Shown here piece after piece: positions 1-7,575 of a stretch of 22,366 nt of DNA. The position numbers and the translations under genes are program-made. The notes below the pieces were generated by a model that ran no database searches, was not told where the DNA came from, and worked only from the letters and a program-made list of their open reading frames with translations. Each line of letters opens with the position of its first letter. Positions within the stretch are counted from its first letter, which is position 1. The DNA is from DATJGF01 sp035495315 (GTDB taxonomy: Bacteria > Verrucomicrobiota > Verrucomicrobiia > Limisphaerales > UBA8199). Location of the stretch: contig DATJGF010000111.1 of the NCBI GenBank assembly GCA_035495315.1, positions 1-22,366 of the forward strand. The letters are read 5' to 3'.

Positions 1-1
1 G

Positions 2-964
2 GTAGTCGCGGTGGGGCAGAGTACGAATTTGAGTGTGGGGATATCGGCTTGTCCGCCGTTGAGTTATCAGTGGTATTTCAATGCGACCAACCTTTTGACG
101 GCGGGTACGAATGCGACGCTGGAGTTGAACAACGTGACGGAGGCAGATGGAGGCGAGTATTTGGTGGTGGTGAGTAATGCTTCCGGTAGTGTGACCAGTG
201 CGCCGGCAGTGCTGACGGTGGTGGTGCCGGCGACAATCCTTACCCCGCCTGCCGATCAGGCGGCAACTAATGGCGAAACCGTCCTTTTCGTGGTAATCGC
301 GGAAGGCACCGAACCATTGAGCTATAAATGGTATTTTAACGAGACCAACGAATTAGCCGGGGCAATTGGCCCGACTTTGATGTTGAATTCGGTGACTACC
401 GAGCAGGCCGGGACTTATCGCGTCGTAATAACCAACCCCTACGGCACAGCGACGGCAGCGGCTCGACTAAGTGTCAATGAAACTGCAGCCATTATCAGCG
501 GTCCGGCGAGCTTGACGGTCACCAATGGTGCAACCGCCATGTTCACGGTGACGGCGGTCGGCACGCCTCCCATTAGTTACCAATGGTTCTTCAACTCAAC
601 CAATCAGCTTGAGGGGGCGACCAGTTCCACTCTGACGCTGGCTAACGTGACGGTCGCCGATATGGGCACCTATTCAGTGGTAATCTCGAATCCTTTTGGT
701 TCGGTGCTTAGCCAGGCTGCATCACTTCGCGTGCTGGTTGCGCCACAACTTGTTAGTTTAACGCGAAACCAGAATGTCGTCTCCCTCACTTTCTCGACTG
801 TGAATGGCCTGCTGTATAGCGTGTATTACGTCGATGAAATCAGCTCAACCAACTGGATTCTCTTACCGAAAGAAACAGGACTTCTAGGAACGGGATCTCC
901 GATTACTGTGCAGGACCCCAAGGCTACCGGGGCGCTGCGGTTTTATCGCGTCGTGGTCGAGTAA
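2..964 (+). CDS. Secreted Ig-like repeat protein, 3' part only
   Basis: The reading frame is open to the window edge, so the true start lies upstream; the internal GTG at 11 is not a convincing start because it falls inside a beta-strand of the first repeat. Three Ig-like repeats of about 80 residues follow one another (about 1-70, 75-154 and 158-243, counted from the GTG). Each carries a YQW or YKW core tryptophan, an N-x-T-N-x-L loop and a D/E-x-G-x-Y tyrosine corner. The last 70 residues form a different module with YSVYY, a TNW and a terminal FYR, which resembles the C-terminus of the secreted protein at 18388-19050. Such repeats are common in large extracellular Verrucomicrobia proteins, where they act as spacers or glycan/protein-binding domains. 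Without the N-terminus any catalytic domain is unknown. The family assignment is firm; the function is not. Confidence 0.85.
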   Translation, partial: VVAVGQSTNLSVGISACPPLSYQWYFNATNLLTAGTNATLELNNVTEADGGEYLVVVSNASGSVTSAPAVLTVVVPATILTPPADQAATNGETVLFVVIAEGTEPLSYKWYFNETNELAGAIGPTLMLNSVTTEQAGTYRVVITNPYGTATAAARLSVNETAAIISGPASLTVTNGATAMFTVTAVGTPPISYQWFFNSTNQLEGATSSTLTLANVTVADMGTYSVVISNPFGSVLSQAASLRVLVAPQLVSLTRNQNVVSLTFSTVNGLLYSVYYVDEISSTNWILLPKETGLLGTGSPITVQDPKATGALRFYRVVVE

Positions 965-1023
965 GCCCAAAACCTTAAGTGACAACCTCGTTAGGCCTGT
1001 CTATGCTCGTCCCGCAATTGGTC

Positions 1024-1266
1024 ATGATGAAAAGCAAACGACGACAGGCACTCGAACTCGAAGCGGAGTTGATCCGATTGAATGCCCTGGTTCGCCAGCG
1101 CCGCAAGCAACTGGCTTTTCTGGAAAAGTGTCCCAATCGGAATTGTGAGTGCCGGCTTGTTTGGCGCCAGGTAGTCGAGAAAAACCTTCGACAACAGGTC
1201 GGAAGAATTCGCCGCACGGTAAAAGGCAGTCGGCCTCAGCGCTTCACTAAAAAATCACCGGGTTAG
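1024..1266 (+). CDS. Small basic coiled-coil protein with CX4CXC motif
   Basis: This is an 80-residue hypothetical protein, read here from ATG-ATG at 1024. Alternative starts in the same frame are ATG at 1003 and GTG at 979; none has a clear ribosome binding site. Residues 5-35 form an amphipathic Lys/Arg/Glu/Leu-rich helix that could be a coiled coil. It is followed by Cys36-x4-Cys41-x-Cys43, a tryptophan-containing stretch and a second basic helix. The tail is strongly basic. The cysteine spacing could bind a metal or form disulfides, but three cysteines alone do not prove it. I recall similar short proteins from Verrucomicrobia but cannot name a family. The coherent composition and the absence of a better frame support it as a real gene. 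Its neighbours give no hint of function. Confidence 0.55.
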   Translation: MMKSKRRQALELEAELIRLNALVRQRRKQLAFLEKCPNRNCECRLVWRQVVEKNLRQQVGRIRRTVKGSRPQRFTKKSPG

Positions 1267-1415
1267 TGATTGCTTCGTGTTGGGTGTCTGCTCCGGACGA
1301 GTTTGTCATCGGCTCAGGGTCAAAGCAGTCCGGTCGATTCACTCAGGCTGCGGCAGACGATCACGCCTCGAGGTAGGTTCTCAATCCCTATGCGGTCCAT
1401 TACTGGTATTTTTAA

Positions 1416-2591
1416 ATGAGCGGCAGGTATACATGCAGACTCACGGCCCCTGGCTGGAATGACAAGGCCAGGCGTTCGCTTCAACAATTGGTTGAGCGCG
1501 GAGCGGGTCAAGGCCTTCCGGTCGTCTTTGATTTTGACAACACAATCATCAGCGGCGACGTCGGAGAGGCAACGCTTGCGATCCTGGGGGCGGAAGGCCG
1601 TCTGACTCCGACAAATGTGTCGAAAAGCCTCAGCCCTGTAATCCAGGTGCCAGGAAAACCCAAGGTCTCCTTAGAGCGGTGCTCTGACGTTATGGAGTAC
1701 TACGAGGCGTTGCTGTCACCCACGGCCCATGGGCCTGACGATCCAGCCCCTTTAGCCAATGGTTACGTTTGGGCAGCGCAGGCCCTCGAAGGATTGACCG
1801 TCGCAGAAGTTTGCGCCGCAACCGCTCGTGTATTCAGCATTGGACAACGGGGAGGCGATTTGCGCATAGACGTAACTCCAGGCAAGACCAGTTATCCCGC
1901 ACCACGATTTCGAGAGGAAATGGTTGAGCTAATCGCCCATCTGCTGCGGTTTAAGTATGAGATTTGGATCGTGTCGGCGAGCAATGTCTGGAGTGTCCGC
2001 TGGATGGTGTTGTACGGGCTCAATCCTCTGTTGAGAAAATATGGCATACGCCAGGGTCTAAAACCCAAGCACGTCATTGGGGTAACGACGCTCTTAACCG
2101 ACGAGTTGAATCGACTCTACAAGGATTCGGTTCTTCTTACACAAAACTCGGCCTATGCCGCCATGCGCCGCAAAGCGCTCAAGTCGGTTCGCCTCACCAG
2201 GCATTTGCAGTATCCGGCATCGGTTTATTCGGGAAAAGTGGCTTCCATCCTGGATGCAATCGATCGCAACCCATATCTGTGTGCCGGCGATAACCCATCG
2301 GACCATCCCATGATGCGAATCAGCCAGTACCGCCTGTGGATTGCCCGCTTGGAGAAGCCTGGGGCGCAACGAGCAACCACCAAGTTAATTCGCCAAATGG
2401 GAACCGCGGGATGGATTGTTCAGACTTGTTCGGAAACGGACGGGCCTCGCTTTCTGCCCAGCCTCGACGGTGCTCTTGACTCCAGGAACGTCGACAGGCA
2501 ACTGACGCGATCCGCCGCAATTCTGCGTCGTCTTGACCGTCAGCTTCCGGTCGCCGACCTCCCGCATCAACCGAAGCTCGAAATGTCATAG
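1416..2591 (+). CDS. HAD-superfamily phosphatase, possibly phosphorylcholine-type
   Basis: The 391-residue protein shows all main HAD motifs: motif I DFDNT with nucleophile Asp39 and acid/base Asp41, motif II in IVSASN mid-protein, and motif IV in AGDNPSDHP near residue 295. Between motifs I and II lies a large helical cap insertion, as in the phosphoserine phosphatase branch. After motif II, the stretch with YGLNP, HVIGVTTLL, YPASVYSGK and the GD-x-x-SD segment follows the order I remember for bacterial phosphorylcholine phosphatases (PchP type). That, and the convergent choline-kinase-like gene 23 bp away, make phosphocholine or a related phosphomonoester a reasonable substrate guess. No signal peptide is visible, unlike periplasmic PchP, so a cytoplasmic enzyme is more likely. 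ATG 1416 directly follows an in-frame TAA, so no longer start exists; a TTG at 1488 is a shorter alternative. HAD assignment is strong, substrate is inference. Confidence 0.85.
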   Translation: MSGRYTCRLTAPGWNDKARRSLQQLVERGAGQGLPVVFDFDNTIISGDVGEATLAILGAEGRLTPTNVSKSLSPVIQVPGKPKVSLERCSDVMEYYEALLSPTAHGPDDPAPLANGYVWAAQALEGLTVAEVCAATARVFSIGQRGGDLRIDVTPGKTSYPAPRFREEMVELIAHLLRFKYEIWIVSASNVWSVRWMVLYGLNPLLRKYGIRQGLKPKHVIGVTTLLTDELNRLYKDSVLLTQNSAYAAMRRKALKSVRLTRHLQYPASVYSGKVASILDAIDRNPYLCAGDNPSDHPMMRISQYRLWIARLEKPGAQRATTKLIRQMGTAGWIVQTCSETDGPRFLPSLDGALDSRNVDRQLTRSAAILRRLDRQLPVADLPHQPKLEMS

Positions 2592-2614
2592 GCCATCGCG
2601 GCTTCAATCCGACC

Positions 2615-3526
2615 CTAATCGGAAACCCCGCGCTGAGCATTCTTCATGAATCGTTCGAAATGGCGGTGGGCATAGGCCTGGTAATCGAAATCCAATTTGG
2701 AAATTCGCGTCTGCAAAAAGCCCCACATTGCCTCGCGCATATCCGAAGCCAACCGCATGATGTGCAATTGTCGGAGGTGAGCGGGCCGCGCTGTGCCGAA
2801 GTAATACTCCAAAAGCCGGTGTTCCTGTTCGCTCTCAAAAAGATTATTGGCCGCCAGGTTGCCCAGGTCGAAGAACAAATCTCCCACACCGCCATATTCC
2901 CAATCGAGAATCCAAACCATGGCTTGGTTATCAACTAGGTTGCTGGACAACAAATCATTGTGGCAATGGCATACGCGATCAGGAACACCTCGCTCATGCT
3001 CCAGCCGCTCCAGAATCCGCAACGCGCGACGGATATTCCGCGGAAACACGACCTTGTGTTTGCAGCCCAGGGCGTAATAGCTCCGCACGGTTTCAAAGGC
3101 AGAAAAGGTTCCCGCTCCAGTTGCCTTTTCATGATATAGGCGCAACGACGCGATCACTCGCCTCAGGACCACGGGATTTTTCAACGCTTCAGGCGCCAGC
3201 GCTCGCCCAGGGACAAAGCGAGTCACCAATGCCCCCTTCCGCGGAAAGAACGCAACCACTTCCGGCCCGATTCCAATGGCATGGGCGGCCTTCAAGCAGG
3301 CGTGCTCGGCTTGGCGGTCAATGCCGAGCAACTTGGAATTGTCTCCCATGACTCGCAGAACGAACCGTTCTCCTTCACAATCCAGGCGGTAATTACGGTT
3401 GGTTAGACCGCCCTTCAATGGACGCACTCTGACTTGTTTCCCTCTCAGCTGGGGAATCTGTGCGACCAGCGCCGTTGCCTCGGCTTCCAGATCACTAAAC
3501 GAGAATTTTTTTTCGTTCTGGATCAA
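2615..3526 (-). CDS. Choline-kinase/APH-like phosphotransferase
   Basis: The 303-residue protein belongs to the aminoglycoside phosphotransferase/choline kinase fold. An N-lobe with LKGGLTNRNY and FVLRV forms the nucleotide pocket; an Arg stands where APH enzymes have Lys, as in many choline kinases. The Brenner motif is HNDLLSSN at 189-196 (catalytic Asp191), followed by the metal-binding ILDWEY at 207-211 (Asp208). Likely reaction: ATP-dependent phosphorylation of choline, ethanolamine or a similar small alcohol. It is the last gene of a three-gene operon, starting inside the end of the dehydrogenase gene (32-bp overlap). The only available start is TTG at 3526 with no obvious Shine-Dalgarno; no in-frame ATG lies near the conserved N-terminus. 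An eight-A run (coding strand) sits within the overlap and could allow slippage from the upstream frame. The family is clear; the substrate is inferred from context. Confidence 0.85.
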   Translation of the reverse strand: MIQNEKKFSFSDLEAEATALVAQIPQLRGKQVRVRPLKGGLTNRNYRLDCEGERFVLRVMGDNSKLLGIDRQAEHACLKAAHAIGIGPEVVAFFPRKGALVTRFVPGRALAPEALKNPVVLRRVIASLRLYHEKATGAGTFSAFETVRSYYALGCKHKVVFPRNIRRALRILERLEHERGVPDRVCHCHNDLLSSNLVDNQAMVWILDWEYGGVGDLFFDLGNLAANNLFESEQEHRLLEYYFGTARPAHLRQLHIMRLASDMREAMWGFLQTRISKLDFDYQAYAHRHFERFMKNAQRGVSD

Positions 3527-5948
3527 AAGGGGCTTTCAAGTATGCAGCCGCAGGAAAGCGTTTGCCTGAGACATTGATTTCATAGCGACCTTCCTTGATG
3601 AAATCGGGACTAACACCATCCTGGCACTTCACGTAACCCATCCCAACCGCAGCGCCAAGCGTGTGGCCATATGAACCGGACGTGGTGTAGCCAACCGCCT
3701 GGCCGTTGCGATAAATCGGCTCGCTGCCCCAAAGCACGGGGCCGGAATCTTCCAACACAAACGTCACAAGGAGGCGCTTCAATACAGCTTGCTTCTGCCG
3801 CACGAGCGTATCTTTTCCGAGAAAGGGAGCGTTCTTTTTCCAGCCCACCGCAAAACCAAGACCCGCCTCCAACGCGGTGTCGTCGGGAGAAATGTCTGCG
3901 CCCCAAGCACGATAACCTTTCTCGAGTCGCAGTGAGTTGATCGCGTAATGGCCGGCATTGACTGCTCCGAATTCCCGCCCGGCTTTCATTAGCGACTCAT
4001 ACACGAGCACACTCTGGCTCGCCGGTATATGAAGCTCCCAGCCTAATTCACCAACGTACGTAATACGGACCGCCCGTACCGTCGCCGTTCCAATGTCGAG
4101 AACCTGCGCGGTGCCAAACGGAAAAGCCTGGTTGGAGAGATCAGTTTCCGTGACACGGCTGAGCAACGCGCGCGCGTTCGGGCCCATCACACCAATGACG
4201 CTGTAAGCCTCAGTCACGTCGGTCAGATCGGCTTGCTCGCCGGATTGCAGGTTCCGGCGTATCCAATCCAGATCACGCACGGTTTGAGACGTTCCGCTGA
4301 TAAGGTAAAACTCATCCGCAGCAACACGAATCACGGTGAGGTCGCTTTCGAAGGTGCCCCGGGAATTGAACATGCCGGTGTAAACGGCCTTGCTGATGCG
4401 CACATCAACATCGGCTCCGCAAAGACGTTGCAGCATGTTGAGCGCATCCGGTCCTTTGAACAAATACTTTGAAAAGCCGCTTTGATCAAAAACGGCAACA
4501 TTCTCGCGGCAGGCGCGATGCTCGCGCGCATGGCACTCAAACCAGTTTTGGCGCCCAAAAGAATATTCTGCCACGGGTCTGACATTGCTGGTCGCGAACC
4601 AATTGGGTCGCTCCCAGCCATTCTTGCTACCGAAACAGGCGTTTTGTTTTGCCAATAAAGCGTGAAGCGGGGTCTGGCGCACGCCGCGGCTGCTTTCAAA
4701 CTCACGGTTAGGCCAGGCCATCTGGTAGTGAAGGCCGAGCACTTCGGTCACGCGTTCACGCAGAAAAGTGCGATTGTTGGCCCAGGGCGCGAACCGTCGG
4801 ATGTCGACCGACCAAAGATCGAGCGTGGGTTCGCCGGCGAGCATCCACTCGGCCAAGTACTTCCCCGCACCGCCTGCGCTGGCGATACCCACGGAATTAA
4901 ATCCCGCGGCAACATACAGGTGGCGTATCTCTGGCGCTTCGCCGATGATAAAATTATTGTCCGGCGTGAAGCTTTCCGGGCCATTAACAAACTTGGCGAA
5001 GCTGCATTTCTCCAGGGCAGGAATGCGATGCTTCCCGTTGGCCAGCGGCACCGAGAATTTCTCCCAATCCGGCTCCAGCAATTGAAAGGAGAATTTCTCC
5101 GGAACCTTGTCAACCATCCAGGGTTTGGAGGATTCCTGAAAGGCGCCAAGCATTACGCCATCGCCTTCGCCTCTAAAGTAAATGCATAAGTCGGGATCCC
5201 GTCCGACCGGCAATTCATCAAACGCTCCGGCGAGTGGTTCGGTGACGACATAATGATGCTCCACCGGATAAAGCGGAATCGTGACCCCGCAACTGAGACC
5301 GAGTTCTCGGGTCCACATCCCGCCGCATAGCACTACATAATCCGCCCTGATGATTCCCTGATCGGTTTTTACCCCCGTGACATGCCCATCCTTACTGTTG
5401 ATTCCCAGGACTCGAATGCTTTCGAAAATTTTAGCCCCGCGTGAGCTGGCGCCGCGTGCGAGGGCGATGGGCACTTCCTTTGGAATCACCTTCCCGTCAT
5501 GGGGTAACCAGGCTGCACCCAACACATCATCGACACGCAGCAAGGGCCACCTTTCCTGCGCGGCTTGCGGACTGATTAAATGTGCCTCGACGCCGAAAAG
5601 TTCCGCCATGGCCATGGTGCGGCGGAGTTGAATCATGCGGTCTTCGGATTTTGCCACGATCAGGCTCCCGACTTGTTTCCATCCTACCGAATGCCCGGTT
5701 TCCTGTTGCAGTTGCGAGTACAACTCGACCGTATATTTATTGATGCGAGTCATGCTATTGCTCGTTCGGAGGCGCCCCACCAACCCCGCCGCGTGCCAGG
5801 AGGTTCCGCCGCCAAGCTGACCCTGCTCAAGCAACACCACGTCCGTCCAACCGAGTTTGGTCAGATGATACGCGACGCTTGTGCCGATGACGCCTCCACC
5901 GACAACGACGACTTTCGACTCTGGCGGCAGGGATCGGCTAGACTCCAT
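3495..5948 (-). CDS. Dimethylglycine/sarcosine dehydrogenase-like FAD + GcvT fusion
   Basis: The 817-residue protein has the two-part architecture of dimethylglycine and sarcosine dehydrogenases. Residues 12-370 are a DAO-type FAD domain with the dinucleotide motif GGGVIG (Gly17, Gly19, Gly22) and GTSWHAAGL, whose His52 matches the histidine that binds FAD covalently in mammalian homologues. A linking FAO-type domain follows (about 373-430). The rest (about 430-800) is an aminomethyltransferase-like (GcvT) folate module, with GELGWELHIP and an RLEKGYRAWG stretch. Expected chemistry: oxidative N-demethylation of dimethylglycine, sarcosine or a related N-methyl amine, with formaldehyde captured as methylenetetrahydrofolate. 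Its length is close to the mature mammalian enzymes. The start overlaps the upstream oxidoreductase gene by 11 bp and the 3' end overlaps the phosphotransferase gene by 32 bp. No signal peptide is visible, so it is probably cytoplasmic. Which N-methyl substrate is used cannot be read from the sequence. Confidence 0.92.
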   Translation of the reverse strand: MESSRSLPPESKVVVVGGGVIGTSVAYHLTKLGWTDVVLLEQGQLGGGTSWHAAGLVGRLRTSNSMTRINKYTVELYSQLQQETGHSVGWKQVGSLIVAKSEDRMIQLRRTMAMAELFGVEAHLISPQAAQERWPLLRVDDVLGAAWLPHDGKVIPKEVPIALARGASSRGAKIFESIRVLGINSKDGHVTGVKTDQGIIRADYVVLCGGMWTRELGLSCGVTIPLYPVEHHYVVTEPLAGAFDELPVGRDPDLCIYFRGEGDGVMLGAFQESSKPWMVDKVPEKFSFQLLEPDWEKFSVPLANGKHRIPALEKCSFAKFVNGPESFTPDNNFIIGEAPEIRHLYVAAGFNSVGIASAGGAGKYLAEWMLAGEPTLDLWSVDIRRFAPWANNRTFLRERVTEVLGLHYQMAWPNREFESSRGVRQTPLHALLAKQNACFGSKNGWERPNWFATSNVRPVAEYSFGRQNWFECHAREHRACRENVAVFDQSGFSKYLFKGPDALNMLQRLCGADVDVRISKAVYTGMFNSRGTFESDLTVIRVAADEFYLISGTSQTVRDLDWIRRNLQSGEQADLTDVTEAYSVIGVMGPNARALLSRVTETDLSNQAFPFGTAQVLDIGTATVRAVRITYVGELGWELHIPASQSVLVYESLMKAGREFGAVNAGHYAINSLRLEKGYRAWGADISPDDTALEAGLGFAVGWKKNAPFLGKDTLVRQKQAVLKRLLVTFVLEDSGPVLWGSEPIYRNGQAVGYTTSGSYGHTLGAAVGMGYVKCQDGVSPDFIKEGRYEINVSGKRFPAAAYLKAPFDPERKKILV

Positions 5949-7176
5949 AGTAGGTTTCGTAAACGCGCGCCGCTTCCCGGCGGGCTTCCTTCCAACTCCA
6001 AGGGTTTTCTGTAAATCGATCCGGGCTGAGGCTCTTTACATAGTCCGATGGTTTACCCTCGAAAATTGATTCGTAAACCAGCCGCCCAATGCCGGCCGAA
6101 CCACTAATGCCATGAGCATTACAGCCTCCCGCCATGATAAAACCTGGGACGCGACGGCTTTCGCCTATGATGAATCGCCCATCCGGCGTAAAGGTCGGCC
6201 AGCCTCGCCCAACTCGGGTTTTCTCAACACCACGGGTTTGCGGCAAGAGCCGCGAGAATTGTTCCTCGAAGCTATTCAGCACAGCCCAGTCCGGCTCCAC
6301 TGGAGGCGGTTGGGCATTCAAACCATACTCCCGAGGATCCGTTTGCATCGACTGTGCCTCCCAACCTCCCAGCAAAAGTCCACCTTCGCAGGGGCGGCCA
6401 TAGAGCGTCAATTCCGGCACGCGAAAGCACGGGAGGTCCGGCACCATGCCTTCAACTGGGACCGAAACGAAATACTCATGGCGCACCGGCACGATAGGCA
6501 ATTCCAAGCCGACCAGCTTGGCAACATGGTATGCGTTGGCCCCAGCGGCATTGATGACGTAGCGGCACGACGCGATGCCACGGCTGGTTTTGACTGCAGA
6601 CACACGCCCGCTATTGCTCAGAATCTCTTCGACTGTGGTATTCGTGGCGATCCGAACGCCAAGCTTGCGGGATTGGTAAGCGTAGGAACTCGCCACAGCA
6701 TAAGGGCGCATATAGCCATCAGAAGGGCACCAAAGAACCGCCTTAACATCGGCAAATTCCATCGCGGGCCAGAGCTTGTGCGCAGCGGCATTATCTATCA
6801 ATTCAGTCTCCAGCTTCGCCTGATCGGCGACGGCCTTGAGTTGGTGTAATTCCGCAACTCGCTTTTCGGTTAGAGCGATTCGCAACGAACCAACTTCGTG
6901 CCACTCGGGTTGCACCTTGGAGTCACGCTGGAGTTCCCGGAAAGTGGCAACCGAGTGCATTGCCAGAAGCGTGCGCTCAAGCGTCGAGCGAGGTTGCCCG
7001 CATAAGCCGGCGCCCTGAGCGGTCGTTACTTGGGCCACATCTGCGGCTCGCTCAATCAGCAGGATATCTTTAACACCACCACGCGCCAGGGTGTAGGCCA
7101 CACCGCAGCCAACCGCTCCGCCGCCAATGATGACAAATTCCGCGTCGGAGATATGGCTCATAATGGGTTGGCTCAT
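5938..7176 (-). CDS. FAD-dependent oxidoreductase, DAO family (SoxB-like)
   Basis: The 412-residue protein is a single-domain DAO-family flavoenzyme, close in length and layout to the beta subunit of sarcosine oxidase and to glycine oxidase. The N-terminal FAD motif is GGGAVG (Gly18, Gly20, Gly23), followed by LLIER with the acidic ribose-binding residue. Near residue 330 the FTPDGRFIIGE segment and the later GGCNAHGISGSAG form the C-terminal part of the FAD site. Where the neighbouring dehydrogenase has GTSWHAAGL, this protein has TTAQGAGL, so the covalent-FAD histidine is absent and FAD is probably bound noncovalently. It is the first gene of the three-gene minus-strand operon. ATG 7176 has no obvious Shine-Dalgarno; ATG at 7161 is a shorter alternative. 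A role in amine or N-methyl amino acid oxidation follows from context; the exact substrate is unknown. Confidence 0.88.
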   Translation of the reverse strand: MSQPIMSHISDAEFVIIGGGAVGCGVAYTLARGGVKDILLIERAADVAQVTTAQGAGLCGQPRSTLERTLLAMHSVATFRELQRDSKVQPEWHEVGSLRIALTEKRVAELHQLKAVADQAKLETELIDNAAAHKLWPAMEFADVKAVLWCPSDGYMRPYAVASSYAYQSRKLGVRIATNTTVEEILSNSGRVSAVKTSRGIASCRYVINAAGANAYHVAKLVGLELPIVPVRHEYFVSVPVEGMVPDLPCFRVPELTLYGRPCEGGLLLGGWEAQSMQTDPREYGLNAQPPPVEPDWAVLNSFEEQFSRLLPQTRGVEKTRVGRGWPTFTPDGRFIIGESRRVPGFIMAGGCNAHGISGSAGIGRLVYESIFEGKPSDYVKSLSPDRFTENPWSWKEARREAARVYETYYGV

Positions 7177-7575
7177 TTGGCAAACTGCTTACAATAAGGG
7201 TCCCCCGACTGTAGCATCACGTGGCTCTTGGTAGCAACCGATTCCAAAGAGGCACGAGCATAAGACCCGCCAATGCAAGGCATGTGCCACTCCAACAAAA
7301 GAGCGCGGTTCAGATATTTTGCCCCTTGCCGAGAAGCGAACCAATCGACAAAGTCTTTTGCGCCCTTCTTGTATTGCAGAGATGGTGGAATTTGACAGCT
7401 GCTGGTTCATGAATTTGACATCCGGATCGTTTCGGCGAGCAATATTTCGAGCGTGCGTCCTGAAAAAACCGCATTCGCAGCATGCGACCAGAACCCTGAT
7501 GGATAAGCGATGCCGGAGCGGATGGATTTGGCAAACGCTCCATACCAGAAGTCGACCTGGTCTCAGTGCGGAATT
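7177..7575. promoter_or_regulatory. Divergent intergenic region with a 10-bp direct repeat
   Basis: About 400 bp separate the minus-strand amine-oxidation operon from the plus-strand acyltransferase gene and should hold both promoters. No convincing gene was found here. The sequence GAATTTGACA occurs twice on the plus strand, at 7388-7397 and 7411-7420, a period of 23 bp. Each copy contains TTGACA, the consensus -35 hexamer, but no good -10 box stands 16-18 bp after either. It may be a promoter, an activator site or chance. The GTG/ATG codons up to 7575 could also be an N-terminal extension of the acyltransferase (ATG 7510). Confidence 0.35.

Noticed and set aside
1267..1415. 150-bp gap before the HAD gene
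   Set aside because: Searched for promoter, RNA or small gene; nothing above background was seen.
2608..2623. TCCGA-CCCTAA-TCGGA hairpin between the convergent HAD and phosphotransferase genes
   Set aside because: Only a five-base stem and no T-run in either direction, so not called a terminator.
4662..5189. Long open frame on the plus strand opposite the dehydrogenase gene
   Set aside because: It lies wholly antisense to a strongly supported conserved protein and has no recognisable domain; other antisense frames there behave the same way.
6112..6849. 245-codon plus-strand frame opposite the DAO flavoprotein
   Set aside because: Antisense shadow of a conserved FAD enzyme, Arg/His-rich, no motif.
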